Positions 45,318-54,042 of a DNA stretch of 64,000 nucleotides are shown piece after piece (positions within the stretch are counted from its first letter, which is position 1; each line of letters starts with the position of its first letter). The stretch covers positions 1 to 64,000 of the forward strand of contig JAVHLG010000011.1 in the NCBI GenBank assembly GCA_031082225.1. The letters run 5' to 3'. Under the pieces are notes generated by a model. The model saw nothing but the letters and a program-made list of their open reading frames with translations. It was not told the origin of the DNA and did not search any database. This stretch comes from Desulfovibrionaceae bacterium (lineage in GTDB: Bacteria; Desulfobacterota; Desulfovibrionia; Desulfovibrionales; Desulfovibrionaceae). The translations under genes were made by a program, and so were the position numbers.

Positions 45318-45767
45318 ATGTCCCGCCCCCTTTCCCGGCCCCTGTCACGGCTCCTGTCCCGGTTCCTGTCACAAGTGACGCGTGCCGCCCTGCTCCTGGC
45401 CGTCGTGCTGACGGGCCTTGCCGCCATGCCGGGCCTGCCCTCCCCGGCGGCGGCCTTCGACGAACAGGCGGTGATGGAGTGCGCCTTCCTCCGGGCCCTG
45501 TCCATGGCCACCTGCAAGCCGCCCGAGGAGTTCCAGTTCATGGGCGTGCGCGACGGCATCTACGTCTACAACGTGCACTTCGGCTCGAGATTCACCGAAT
45601 TCTACATCCAGGTGACCGACAACCTGGCCATCATCAGCAGCAAGGTCTGGCACGGCCGCATGGCCTCGGCCGAGATCATCCGCGACTTCACCAACGGCTG
45701 CATCGACCTGGACATGAAACCGGCCCCCTGCTCGCCGCTCAAAAACGCCCGCTGCTGCGGCAAATAG
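45318..45767 (+). CDS. hypothetical secreted protein
   Basis: A 149-residue protein with a long N-terminal region (MSRPLSRPLSRLLSRFLS repeats) leading into a Sec signal peptide whose hydrophobic core is about residues 20-40, cleaved near SPAAAFDEQ. The mature part has six Cys (ECAFL, TCKPP, GCIDL, PCSPL, RCCGK), which suggests disulfides in the periplasm. No family is recognised. The ATG at 45318 follows GGAGG and lies 28 bp after the carbamoyltransferase stop codon, so it is likely in that operon. Confidence 0.75.
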   Translation: MSRPLSRPLSRLLSRFLSQVTRAALLLAVVLTGLAAMPGLPSPAAAFDEQAVMECAFLRALSMATCKPPEEFQFMGVRDGIYVYNVHFGSRFTEFYIQVTDNLAIISSKVWHGRMASAEIIRDFTNGCIDLDMKPAPCSPLKNARCCGK

Positions 45768-45863
45768 CCGTCCCCGCCGCCCCATGACCACGACCTGCCC
45801 AAAGGCCCCTTCCCGGGTGTTTCCCCCCCGGCCCGTCGGACCACAGGCCCCGTCCACAGCGCC

Positions 45864-47504
45864 ATGACCCAGCACCAGGGCCTGGCCGGAACCGATTTCC
45901 AGGCCGCCTATCTGGCCGTGGGGCGTCTGGCGCAGATCGCCCGGCAGCGCCCGGCCGAGGTCACGCCGGATGCCGTGGCCGCCCTGGCCGACCTGTTGGC
46001 CCAGGCCCCCCACGCCGCCCAGACCCAGGCCCGGTTTCTGTACCGCGATGCGGCGGCCGTCCTTTTGGATCTGTGCCGCAACGCCCCGGACAGGGAACTG
46101 GCGGCCCGGGCCTTTGCAGGCGTGGAGACGGCCCTGGCCCGTCCCGGCAAGCCGCGCATGGCCGCGGCAGACGCCGTGGGGGCGTTGCCCCTGTCCGTTT
46201 CCGGCCCGCAGGTGGCCGTGTGCGGGGGGGACTGTCCCGCGCCGGAGGCATCCTGGGGGCATGACATCGCCTGGACGGCGCTTCTTCGCCTGGCCGCCGC
46301 CCACCGGGGAAACGACCCAGGCGATGACGCGGCATCCAGGGCCAACGCCCCTCCCGTCCGGGCCGGACGGACCCTGATCGTCCCCCTTTGCGGGACGGGG
46401 CGGGTCGTGGCCGTAAAATTTTTGCGCCAGGGGGAGTCTGTCTCCGGGCTGGCCCTGGAGGCGGCCTGGATGGAGCATCTGGCCGCCGAGGCCCGGGACA
46501 TGCCCGCGCCCTTCCACGTGCCCCGGCCCGTCCGGGTGGCCGGGCAGGCGGTCTTCCGGATCGCGGACGCCCCCCTGGCGTCCACGGGCCTTTCCCCCGC
46601 CACCCTGGCCGGGGGGCTGGCCATGGCCTACGTGGCCCGGGCCGACTATTTCCGCTATCCCAACGAGCATGGGCCGGATGGCGGGCTGGACGGCCGGGAG
46701 CTTTTGGCCGTGCTTGGGCAAAACGCCCTGCTGTTCGGACGCCTGAGCGCCCGGGGCATCGTGCATACCGCCCCCATCCCGCTTTTCCACAACCGGGTGC
46801 AGCGTGAGCGGCGTTCCGATGACGGCCTCTACGACTGGCGGCGCATGGGCCGCCTGGACCAATGGCTGGCCTCCACCCGGTTCCCCAACTTCGGCCCAAG
46901 CGGCCTGCGCGACTTCGAGCACTTCGTGTCCCATGCCGGGCCCACCGGGCCGCTTTACAAGTCCATGGGGGACCATCTGCTGGGGCTTTTGCTGGTGACC
47001 GGGAGCTATTTCCGGTTCAAGGAGCCAGCGCGGGTGGGCCTGTCCCGCGACGGCCAGCCGGTGGACGCCCGGGAGTTGTTCGATGCGGCGCTTCTGACCG
47101 AGGCCCTGACCACGATCTACGACGCCTATTACGAGGGATTTACCGGCCGTGCCCCGGCCGGGGCCCTGCCGTTTGACCGCGAGGGGCTGGCGGCGCGGCT
47201 CATCGAGGAGATGGGCGTGGACCGGCACATGGTGGAGATGCTGCGGGTGGCAGATCAGGAAAATATGAGCGACGCGGCGTTCGTGGAGTTTCTGACCCGG
47301 CGCGGGATGCCGCTCCAGGAGGCCCTGGGGCTGCGCCGGGGCGCGGCGGATGTGGCCATTCCCACCGGGCCGCACCTGGGGGAGTTCAACGGCCGCATCT
47401 CGGCCCCGGAGCTGATCGAATTCACGGCCTGCGCGGCGGCGGCCTGCGTGGCCGGACGGTATTTTGCCGAGGCGTCCCGACGCCCCGCCTCAATCATTCC
47501 ATGA
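45864..47504 (+). CDS. SidJ-related pseudokinase, 3' end rearranged
   Basis: A 546-residue protein with a helical N-terminal part (1-160) and a degenerate kinase-like core: a beta-3 lysine in VVAVKFL (Lys185), an alpha-C Glu (Glu199), HTAPIPLFHN (301-310) where the catalytic loop should be, and LRDFEHF (348-354) where DFG should be. This pattern resembles proteins named SidJ-related pseudokinases; SidJ itself is a glutamylase that uses a kinase fold to adenylate its substrate. The activity here is unknown. From about residue 492 the coding sequence lies in a 136-bp perfect direct repeat, and the present last residues (SRRPASIIP) come from inserted DNA. The native ending survives at 48029-48092. 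Confidence 0.7.
   Translation: MTQHQGLAGTDFQAAYLAVGRLAQIARQRPAEVTPDAVAALADLLAQAPHAAQTQARFLYRDAAAVLLDLCRNAPDRELAARAFAGVETALARPGKPRMAAADAVGALPLSVSGPQVAVCGGDCPAPEASWGHDIAWTALLRLAAAHRGNDPGDDAASRANAPPVRAGRTLIVPLCGTGRVVAVKFLRQGESVSGLALEAAWMEHLAAEARDMPAPFHVPRPVRVAGQAVFRIADAPLASTGLSPATLAGGLAMAYVARADYFRYPNEHGPDGGLDGRELLAVLGQNALLFGRLSARGIVHTAPIPLFHNRVQRERRSDDGLYDWRRMGRLDQWLASTRFPNFGPSGLRDFEHFVSHAGPTGPLYKSMGDHLLGLLLVTGSYFRFKEPARVGLSRDGQPVDARELFDAALLTEALTTIYDAYYEGFTGRAPAGALPFDREGLAARLIEEMGVDRHMVEMLRVADQENMSDAAFVEFLTRRGMPLQEALGLRRGAADVAIPTGPHLGEFNGRISAPELIEFTACAAAACVAGRYFAEASRRPASIIP
47338..47473. repeat. 136-bp perfect direct repeat, copy 1
   Basis: Identical over all 136 bases to 47893-48028 (offset 555). 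Here it is the in-frame 3' coding end of the pseudokinase gene. Confidence 0.97.
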
Positions 47505-47854
47505 TGGAAAAAAACGTCATGACCGACAACTCGGAAGTCTTCTACGGAAGCGGCAACGTGTTTGCCGACATGGGGCATCCCGATGCAGAAGTGAAACTGC
47601 AAAAGTCGCGGCTCATCTCCGCCGTGAACCAACTCATCAAGGATCGCGGGTTGACCCAGAAGCAGGCGGCGGAAATCTTCGGCGAAGACCAGTCGAATCT
47701 GTCGAAGATTCTGCGCGGCCATCTCCGCCTCGTCACCTCCGACCGCCTCATGCATTGGATCAACCGGCTCGGGGAGAATGTCACCATTTCGATCACCCCG
47801 TGCCCGAAGGAGCAACAGCCAGGGGTTTTCGTGGAAATCTGCGCCGGTCTGTAA
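47501..47854 (+). CDS. XRE-type HTH protein, orphan antitoxin-like
   Basis: A 117-residue DNA-binding protein with a HigA/XRE-type helix-turn-helix: RLISAVNQLIKDRGLTQKQAAEIFGEDQSNLSKILRG, followed by a strand-rich tail NRLGENVTISITP. This is the pattern of antitoxins paired with RelE/Gp49-like toxins, but no toxin gene lies next to it. Its ATG overlaps the pseudokinase stop (ATGATG at 47501). The gene lies in 419 bp of inserted DNA between two perfect 136-bp repeats. A second start with AAGGAG (47864) follows its stop but is cut off by the repeat after 11 codons. Confidence 0.8.
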   Translation: MMEKNVMTDNSEVFYGSGNVFADMGHPDAEVKLQKSRLISAVNQLIKDRGLTQKQAAEIFGEDQSNLSKILRGHLRLVTSDRLMHWINRLGENVTISITPCPKEQQPGVFVEICAGL

Positions 47855-47863
47855 AAAAGGAGA

Positions 47864-47892
47864 ATGGACCGCACGGCGGGATCAACGACACA
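47864..47892 (+). pseudogene. 5' stub of an inserted gene
   Basis: AAGGAG followed by ATG at 47864 begins MDRTAGSTTQ and then runs into the repeat in a foreign frame. This looks like the first codons of a gene that followed the HTH gene in its original location. Confidence 0.5.
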
Positions 47893-48028
47893 GGGGCGCG
47901 GCGGATGTGGCCATTCCCACCGGGCCGCACCTGGGGGAGTTCAACGGCCGCATCTCGGCCCCGGAGCTGATCGAATTCACGGCCTGCGCGGCGGCGGCCT
48001 GCGTGGCCGGACGGTATTTTGCCGAGGC
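47893..48028. repeat. 136-bp perfect direct repeat, copy 2
   Basis: Second copy of 47338-47473, without a single difference. Confidence 0.97.
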
Positions 48029-48092
48029 CTCCGGGCCGGTCACGCCCTTAACGCCCGTCACATTGGACGTGACAGGCAAAACGCCTTCCTGA
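47893..48092 (+). pseudogene. displaced native 3' end of the pseudokinase gene
   Basis: Copy 2 of the repeat in the original frame continues FAEASGPVTPLTPVTLDV and ends at the stop at 48090-48092. It reads as the original C-terminus of the pseudokinase, separated from the rest of the gene by the insertion. Confidence 0.75.
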
Positions 48093-48127
48093 GGCCGCCC
48101 CCCTGCGACGCGGCCGGGCAGCAAACA

Positions 48128-50428
48128 TCACTCCCGCAGCAGCCTCTCCATGGTGTAGGCGATGAATCGCGCCTTGTGCAAATCCGACGTCATGTAGTGC
48201 ACATCGTTGTCATCGCGAAGATGCTCATGCACAAGGTTCGTCTCCTTGTCCATGGCAAGAGGCGTCTGGTCTATGAATTTGATGTTTCTGGCCTTACATC
48301 CCAATTCAAGCTTTTTGTTGAATTCCATGGACATCTTCGTTCGCTGCACGACCGACGGCTGCAAGGCGCATAACTTGTAATAATTGACAGTATCATTTTG
48401 TCCTTCGCCAAATAATATGACATCCTGCGTTCTCTTGGCGAAACTCTCCCTGGAAAAAACGGTCGGCATGTTGATGCCGCAGATCGCCAGGGTGGTTCTT
48501 TTCCGCAAACTATCCACTGCGTCAAGGTATCCATCAATCAACGCTTCGCTGAACTGCGCAAAGTCCAGCCTGGCTTTTCCCTTGACGTACTTTCTATGAT
48601 AATATCCATATTCGACATCAACCTGTCCGAACTTCAAGAGCAGGTAGTCAGGCTCGTATTTCAGGAGGCACTTTTCAATCTTCGGTATCAGGTCCAATGT
48701 GGAATGGCGCCTGCCAAGTCCCGCGATGCTGGCCCCTGGAATCGCGAAAAGCCAGGCCTTGACCCCCTGGGCCGCGAACTGCTGCAAATTTTGAAACGTT
48801 ACTGCCACATGCGAATCCCCAAAGACAAGCAGGGATCTTCGACCGTCGCGCATCCGCCCACTCCCGGCATTGCCGGGCTGGCTGGACACCGCCCGCGCAA
48901 GGTGCCGGATGTGGACCAATCGGGACTGCCAGTGCTTGCGCGTATCATGGCATATCTCCGAAGTTCCGTCGCGCTTGTGGCGCACGAAGGCGGCAATGAT
49001 CAGATCGGTTATTTCCGGCTTGTGGATGTGCACATTGGTGATCAGGCCTTCCATGAAAACTCCGATGACGCGTTTCAAAAATGACGAACTGAAGCGACAT
49101 GTTGTCATTGCCCGCAACAACATGCCATGGACTTCGTCGAACATTCTTCTTCTGATCAGGACACGCATGAGACCAAGGTATCCTGCCGTAGCTCGTGGAT
49201 ACATATCCATAGCCTCATACCTGGAATGCGCCTCATCATACCTTACGCGACGGAAAGAGACCAAGGCGTGCATTTCCCTGAGGACAAGGTTCTGCTGGAA
49301 TCTCTGGAGACAACATGCGATGTGCGATTCCGCCTCACGAAGTTTGTTCAAATGAATCAGGAGATTCGCCTTTCCAATGTATCCTGCGGCATTGTCCGGA
49401 TGCAGGCGGACAAGCTCCTCAAATCGCGACATGGCCTCGTCAAAATCACATCTTTGCATGGCCGCCAGGCCATATCGCTGGCGCAACAAGGGATGTTCCG
49501 GGAACCGGGTGATGCCCTCCGCCAGCACCTCCTCGGCCTCATCAACGAGCCGTTGTTTGAGCAGGACATCCCCTTGGCCGAGATATCCATGCGGCGCGTC
49601 CGGATGCGCCTTCCACAGCGCCGTGTACCGGGCGTACGCCTCGTCGTAATCCAGTTTCAGGAGCGCGATCTGGGCGTATCGATCCATGATCGCGGGGTTT
49701 ACCGGAAAGCGTTCCATGCCCCGCCGGAAGTGTTCCCCGGCCTCGTCATGGAGGTGCAGGGCGAGCAGGACGTTCCCCAGGCCGAGGCATCCCAACGGGC
49801 TCCCGGGATGCTCCTGTTCGAGTCGCGCATACCGGACATACGCCGTATCGAGGTCCAATCCGCGCAGCGCCGTCAGGGCGTATTTTTCCTTCGGAACAGG
49901 ATGGTCCGGAAACCGTTCCACGGCGTTTGCGAACACTTCCTCGGCCTCGTCGAACAGTTCCAGGTCGAGCAGGACGTCTCCCAACCCGATAAACCCGGCC
50001 GGATTGTCCGGATGGACACGCCGCAAGGCCGCGTACCGCACAGAGGCGGCGTCAAGATCCCCATTCAGGCGCGCGATGTGCCCCAGCCGCTCCATGATCG
50101 GCGCATTGTCCGGAAACAGGTCGGCGCACCGCCTGAAATGCTCCCGGGCCTCGTCGGTCAGGCCAAGACGCAACAGGACGTTTCCCTGCCCGACGTATCC
50201 GGCGGGGTGGTTCGGATGCGATGTCGCAAGCGATGCATACCGCAGGTACGCCGCGTCAAAGTCCGACCTCCGATCCGCGACATGGGCCAAACGCTCTTTC
50301 GGTACGGGATGACCTGGATGCCGGGCCATGCACTCCCTGAACAACGCCTCGGCTTCCTCAAGGAGGTTCTGCCTGAGCAAGGCGTTTCCTTGCTGGATGA
50401 TCGTCGTCAGACTGTTCTGCAGTACCAT
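48128..50428 (-). CDS. TPR-repeat protein with C-terminal SGNH-hydrolase-like domain
   Basis: A 766-residue protein. Residues about 10-430 are a strongly periodic TPR array with a 68-residue unit (two TPR motifs), seen six times, each carrying phrases such as GYLGQGDVLL, EAEEVLAEGI and RFPEHP. The C-terminal domain starts at SLLVFGDSHVAV (GDSH, block I of SGNH/GDSL enzymes) and ends with a possible catalytic TSDLH. It may be a sugar O-acyl esterase or transferase. A GTG 30 codons upstream (50518) is an alternative start, and neither has a good ribosome-binding site. It is convergent with the pseudokinase fragment. The second half is visibly richer in A/T. Confidence 0.82.
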   Translation of the reverse strand: MVLQNSLTTIIQQGNALLRQNLLEEAEALFRECMARHPGHPVPKERLAHVADRRSDFDAAYLRYASLATSHPNHPAGYVGQGNVLLRLGLTDEAREHFRRCADLFPDNAPIMERLGHIARLNGDLDAASVRYAALRRVHPDNPAGFIGLGDVLLDLELFDEAEEVFANAVERFPDHPVPKEKYALTALRGLDLDTAYVRYARLEQEHPGSPLGCLGLGNVLLALHLHDEAGEHFRRGMERFPVNPAIMDRYAQIALLKLDYDEAYARYTALWKAHPDAPHGYLGQGDVLLKQRLVDEAEEVLAEGITRFPEHPLLRQRYGLAAMQRCDFDEAMSRFEELVRLHPDNAAGYIGKANLLIHLNKLREAESHIACCLQRFQQNLVLREMHALVSFRRVRYDEAHSRYEAMDMYPRATAGYLGLMRVLIRRRMFDEVHGMLLRAMTTCRFSSSFLKRVIGVFMEGLITNVHIHKPEITDLIIAAFVRHKRDGTSEICHDTRKHWQSRLVHIRHLARAVSSQPGNAGSGRMRDGRRSLLVFGDSHVAVTFQNLQQFAAQGVKAWLFAIPGASIAGLGRRHSTLDLIPKIEKCLLKYEPDYLLLKFGQVDVEYGYYHRKYVKGKARLDFAQFSEALIDGYLDAVDSLRKRTTLAICGINMPTVFSRESFAKRTQDVILFGEGQNDTVNYYKLCALQPSVVQRTKMSMEFNKKLELGCKARNIKFIDQTPLAMDKETNLVHEHLRDDNDVHYMTSDLHKARFIAYTMERLLRE

Positions 50429-50634
50429 GTGACCATCGAATTCGCGCTGACGCGCGACGTATTGAACCCCGTTGACTGGAAAAAATGCACCTCTGCAGGC
50501 GCCTGAGATACAGACCACAACATGGAATGACCGGCGGCGCGCCCCTGAAATTCGCGTGCCCGAATTTCAGGGGAGAACACGTCCGTCCCCTCGCTTTTCT
50601 TGGAAATACTGGCAGATGTGGCAACAGGCCACCT

Positions 50635-51357
50635 TTAGAACAGCCAGATATGCTCCAGTTCATCCCCGCTTCTGCCGCCGGTGCGCCGCTCCCGGATGAC
50701 CTTGGCCGGGATGCCCGCCGCCACCATGTTCGGCGGCACGTCGTGGGTCACCACCGCCCCCGAGGCCACGATGGCCTGCTCCCCCACCGTCACCCCGGGC
50801 ATGAGCGTGGCCCCGGCGTAGATCTTGGCATAGGCCCCGATGCGCACCGGCGCATAGGACCGGGTCATGTGCGAGGCCTCGTCGTGGCCGTGCGTGAAGA
50901 TCCGCACGTCCTCGGCCAGGGCCGCCGAATCCCCGATCTCGACGCCGCCCTTGGTGTCCAAAAACACGCCCCGGTTGAAAAACACGTTGTCCCCGACGCG
51001 CAAAAACTGCCCGAAATTGAAGCGCACGTTCTCCTCGCACACAAACGCCCGGCCGCAGGCCCCGAACAGCCGTTCGGCCAGAATCCTGCGGAAGGGGATG
51101 GAAAACGGAACGATCAGGCACAGGGGCAGCTTGTCAAAGGCGTCCCATAAAAAATGCATATACCGCTCGGTGGGCGTGAAGGGCCGTTCCTCGGCCTTGG
51201 GCAGGGTCTCGCTGTAGAGCCGGGCATTCTCCAGAATGCCCTCGGAGACGTAGGGGGCCTCCAATATCTCCAGCACCCGCATGGTGGCGTCGGCATCAAT
51301 CCCGGCGTCGATGATTTTGCGGATGCGTGCGAGCATCTGGTCGAAAACGTCGGCCAT
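50635..51357 (-). CDS. hexapeptide-repeat acyltransferase
   Basis: A 240-residue left-handed beta-helix transferase similar to maltose/galactoside O-acetyltransferases. The N-terminal half is helical and unlike the standard family (MADVFDQMLARIRKIID). The C-terminal half shows the repeats: VGDNVFFNRGVFLDTKGGVEIGD, then HGHDE, IYAGATLMPGVTVGEQAIVASGAVV and VAAGIPAKVIRERR. It probably transfers acetyl from CoA to a sugar hydroxyl. It lies upstream of the TPR-SGNH gene on the same strand with a 206-bp gap. Confidence 0.88.
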   Translation of the reverse strand: MADVFDQMLARIRKIIDAGIDADATMRVLEILEAPYVSEGILENARLYSETLPKAEERPFTPTERYMHFLWDAFDKLPLCLIVPFSIPFRRILAERLFGACGRAFVCEENVRFNFGQFLRVGDNVFFNRGVFLDTKGGVEIGDSAALAEDVRIFTHGHDEASHMTRSYAPVRIGAYAKIYAGATLMPGVTVGEQAIVASGAVVTHDVPPNMVAAGIPAKVIRERRTGGRSGDELEHIWLF

Positions 51358-51497
51358 ATCCCCCCCTTGTGCCTGATGGCGGATTCCCCGCGCAATTATG
51401 GGATGCCGGGGATGCCCGGGGATGCCCGGAGGAGTCAGGGGACACCATGGGAGGCAACCCTCCCGGGGTTCACGGACTCCCCCACCCCTGGCGGGCC

Positions 51498-52676
51498 CTA
51501 CTTGGCGGCGCTTTGGCCCTGCATGCCGCGCAAAAGCTGGGGGCAGCGCCACAATTCCTGTTCCGTGGCCGTGCGTCCGGCCGGGACGAACACCGTGCCG
51601 TCCTGATAGTCCAGGGGCCCGGCGTACAGGTCCACGATCCCGGCCCCGAGACCGGCCGCGAAGATGTCCACGGCCTTTTTGGCGGCCTCGGACAGCCCCG
51701 GACCGGGCAGAAAGCCCACCGGACTCGTGTCCGGATTGTTCATGTCCGCGAAATCCGGGGACAGCCAGGCAAAGGCCGGTTTGTAGGTTCCGGCGGCCAC
51801 CTCCCGGGCGATGATCAGAAACGGCGGGCCCCAGTTGAAATAGGGCACGCCCAGGCAGGCCTCGGGGGCCAGCTCGCAGGCCGGTTTGTAGACATAGGGC
51901 AGGGCATGCATGTCGGCCCCGGCCTTGCGCCGGGCCTCGGCCACGACCAGGGCCTCGGGGGCGTCCAGGCCGGAGATGACCACATCGAATCCCTGGTCGA
52001 AAAACGCCCCGGCCACCTGGTTGGGGTCGGCGGTCACCCCGGGGATGTTGAACCAAAAGCCGATCCAGTTCACCTTGAAGACCAGATCCTCTGGCCTCTG
52101 GCCGCGCACGGCCGTCCAGGCGTAGCGCGCCCCGAGATAGGCCGCGTTGGCCACGCGCCGCGTCTCGTCATTGACCAGCGGCCCCAGATAGCCGATTTTT
52201 CCCGTTTTCGTGGTCATGGCTGCGGCGAACCCGGCCATCATCTTGCCGTATTCGATCTTTGCGAACAGGTTGCCCAGGTTTTTCGGGGCCTTGCCCGTGA
52301 GCACGTCGTCGCCGGAGACATGGATGAAGGTCATCTCCGGATGCCGCGCAGCGGCCTCCAGGATGCCGTCCCGCATGTCGTCGGAACCGGCGATGACCAG
52401 TCGCGCGCCCTTGGCCGCCATGTCGTCCACCGCCTGCGGGATGGTCAGACCGGGGCGGTCCGTGGGGTTGACGCTGTCCAGGTAGATCATCCTGGCCCCG
52501 GGCAATTTGGCCTCGACATACCGGCCGCCCTCGTACTGGGCCTGGCTGTAGCCCTTGTCGTTGGCAGGCCCCACGAGGAGCAGGCCGAAAACCAGGGGCG
52601 TCTGCCCGGCGAACGTCGCGCAGGGAAAGGCGAGGCACACGGCGAGAACCGACAGGAGCATACGTCTGTGCAGCAT
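51498..52676 (-). CDS. BMP-family (PnrA/TmpC-like) periplasmic binding protein
   Basis: A 392-residue protein with a Sec signal peptide (MLHRRMLLSVLAVCLAFPCATFAG) and a BMP-type ligand-binding fold: LVFGLLLVGPANDKGYSQAQYEGG, then IAGSDDMRDGILEAAARHPEMTFIHVSG and IGYLGPLVNDETRRVANAAYLGARYAW. Relatives bind nucleosides or other ligands for ABC importers. No permease or ATPase gene lies beside it, so it may be a sensor or a shared importer component. The ATG at 52676 follows AAGGGGA. Confidence 0.88.
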   Translation of the reverse strand: MLHRRMLLSVLAVCLAFPCATFAGQTPLVFGLLLVGPANDKGYSQAQYEGGRYVEAKLPGARMIYLDSVNPTDRPGLTIPQAVDDMAAKGARLVIAGSDDMRDGILEAAARHPEMTFIHVSGDDVLTGKAPKNLGNLFAKIEYGKMMAGFAAAMTTKTGKIGYLGPLVNDETRRVANAAYLGARYAWTAVRGQRPEDLVFKVNWIGFWFNIPGVTADPNQVAGAFFDQGFDVVISGLDAPEALVVAEARRKAGADMHALPYVYKPACELAPEACLGVPYFNWGPPFLIIAREVAAGTYKPAFAWLSPDFADMNNPDTSPVGFLPGPGLSEAAKKAVDIFAAGLGAGIVDLYAGPLDYQDGTVFVPAGRTATEQELWRCPQLLRGMQGQSAAK

Positions 52677-52891
52677 GGAGCGTCCCCTTGCCTGGGCGAT
52701 CCGTCTTTTTCGCCCCAGGCCTGTCATCGCATGTGGATTGCGGCCAAAGGCCCGTGGCCACGGCGGGCGCGCCCGGCGGCTGCGCCATGCCCCCCGTGAG
52801 ACTGGTCCCGCACAAGACGGGGCACGACGAAAAACGGACAGCCGCCGCCCCCTGCGGCGAAAGGAACGGCCATGCCGCCTCGCGGCCCAGG

Positions 52892-53350
52892 CTAGGCCAT
52901 GGACGGATCAGCCTTGCGGCAATCGGGACACACGCCGTACAGATAGAGCTTGTGCCCGGTGAGCACGAACCCGTGACGCGCGGCCACCTCCTCCTGGAGC
53001 TTCTCGATGTCCGCGTCCACCACCTCCACGTTGCGTCCGCACCGCTCGCAAATCAGGTGGTCATGGTGGGTCTGCCCGTATTTGACCTCGTAGCGGACCA
53101 CGCCGTCCCCGAACTCCACGCCCTTGGCCAGCCCTGAATCGGCCAAAAGCTTCACCGTCCGGTACACCGTGGCCTGCCCGATAAAAGGATTGGCCTCCTT
53201 CACCTTGCGGTAGAGCTCCTCAGCCGTCAGATGCCCCTCGGAGGCCAGGAACACATCAAGGATGTGCCGCCGCTGGGGGGTCATCTTGAGCCGTTTTTTG
53301 GCGACAAAGTCCGAAAAAACGGCAAGGGGGTCTTTGTTGTCTGCGATCAT
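52892..53350 (-). CDS. Fur-family transcriptional regulator
   Basis: A 152-residue Fur/PerR-type repressor: an N-terminal winged helix (RLKMTPQRRHILDVFL, EELYRKVKEANPFIGQATVYRTVKLL) and a C-terminal metal-binding domain (KYGQTHHDHLICERCG, then CPDC), with both CxxC pairs for structural zinc present. Fur versus PerR cannot be settled from the sequence. The ATG at 53350 follows GGGAG. No clear Fur box was recognised in the upstream gap. Confidence 0.92.
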   Translation of the reverse strand: MIADNKDPLAVFSDFVAKKRLKMTPQRRHILDVFLASEGHLTAEELYRKVKEANPFIGQATVYRTVKLLADSGLAKGVEFGDGVVRYEVKYGQTHHDHLICERCGRNVEVVDADIEKLQEEVAARHGFVLTGHKLYLYGVCPDCRKADPSMA

Positions 53351-53508
53351 GGACTCCCACCATGCAGAGGTTTCCCGTCCCGAACCGGAGCGGCCCATGC
53401 GTCCCCGTGTCGCTTCCCAAAAAATACGCCGGTATTTTTCAAGAAAAAAACAACTCTTTCAAAGTGTTCTCGTATACATTCGCATCTTCGGGTTTTCAGA
53501 ACACGACA

Positions 53509-54042
53509 CTAGAACAGGGTCAGGCCGTGCACATCTTCCGGCGTGGCCGCATTGCGCTCAAGGGAAGACAGCACCTTGGCCTCCCACGTAAACATGTGCT
53601 CGACGACGACATGCAAAACCCTCGGCAACATCTGGGGAAACCGCTCGGCCGCCTTTTGGAATTTCTCCCTGGAAAGCACCAGGCACTCCACATCGCCCTT
53701 GGCCCGGATGGTATACAGGGATTTGACGTGGGTCAAAAGCGCCAGCCCTCCGAAGGCCCAGCCGCCGCCCGCCGTGCCCACCACCGCCGCCTGGCCGTGC
53801 TCCGGGGCGCGCAGGATCTCCACCCGGCCCATGGTGAGAAAGCGGCAGCAGTCGAACATCTCCCCCTGGACGCACAGCCGGTCCCCGTCGCGATAGGTCT
53901 CGCTGCCGCTCAGGTAGGCCAGCACCTTGAGCACATCCAGGGACTGGCCGGTAAAAATCGGCATCTCCCGCAGGATATCCAGATGGGTGGTGAATCCGCA
54001 GGCTCCCTCACTTGCGTCCTGACGATCCGTGGACGAGTTCAT
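53509..54042 (-). CDS. cyclic nucleotide-binding-domain protein
   Basis: A 177-residue protein made of a single Crp-like sensor domain: FTGQSLDVLKVLAYLSGSETYRDGDRLCVQGE, then GRVEILRAPEHGQAAVVGTAGGGWAFGGLALLTHV. The phosphate-binding-cassette position reads GWAFGGLALL instead of GE-x-ALL, so cAMP or cGMP binding is doubtful. It has no DNA-binding domain. The ATG at 54042 lies 35 bp inside the 3' end of the ABC transporter gene on the same strand, so it is translationally coupled and probably regulates or senses for that transporter. Confidence 0.85.
   Translation of the reverse strand: MNSSTDRQDASEGACGFTTHLDILREMPIFTGQSLDVLKVLAYLSGSETYRDGDRLCVQGEMFDCCRFLTMGRVEILRAPEHGQAAVVGTAGGGWAFGGLALLTHVKSLYTIRAKGDVECLVLSREKFQKAAERFPQMLPRVLHVVVEHMFTWEAKVLSSLERNAATPEDVHGLTLF

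Noticed and set aside
47338..48028. Classical transposon with target-site duplication
   Set aside because: The repeats are 136 bp, far longer than transposon target duplications, and the 419-bp insert carries no transposase or terminal inverted repeats.
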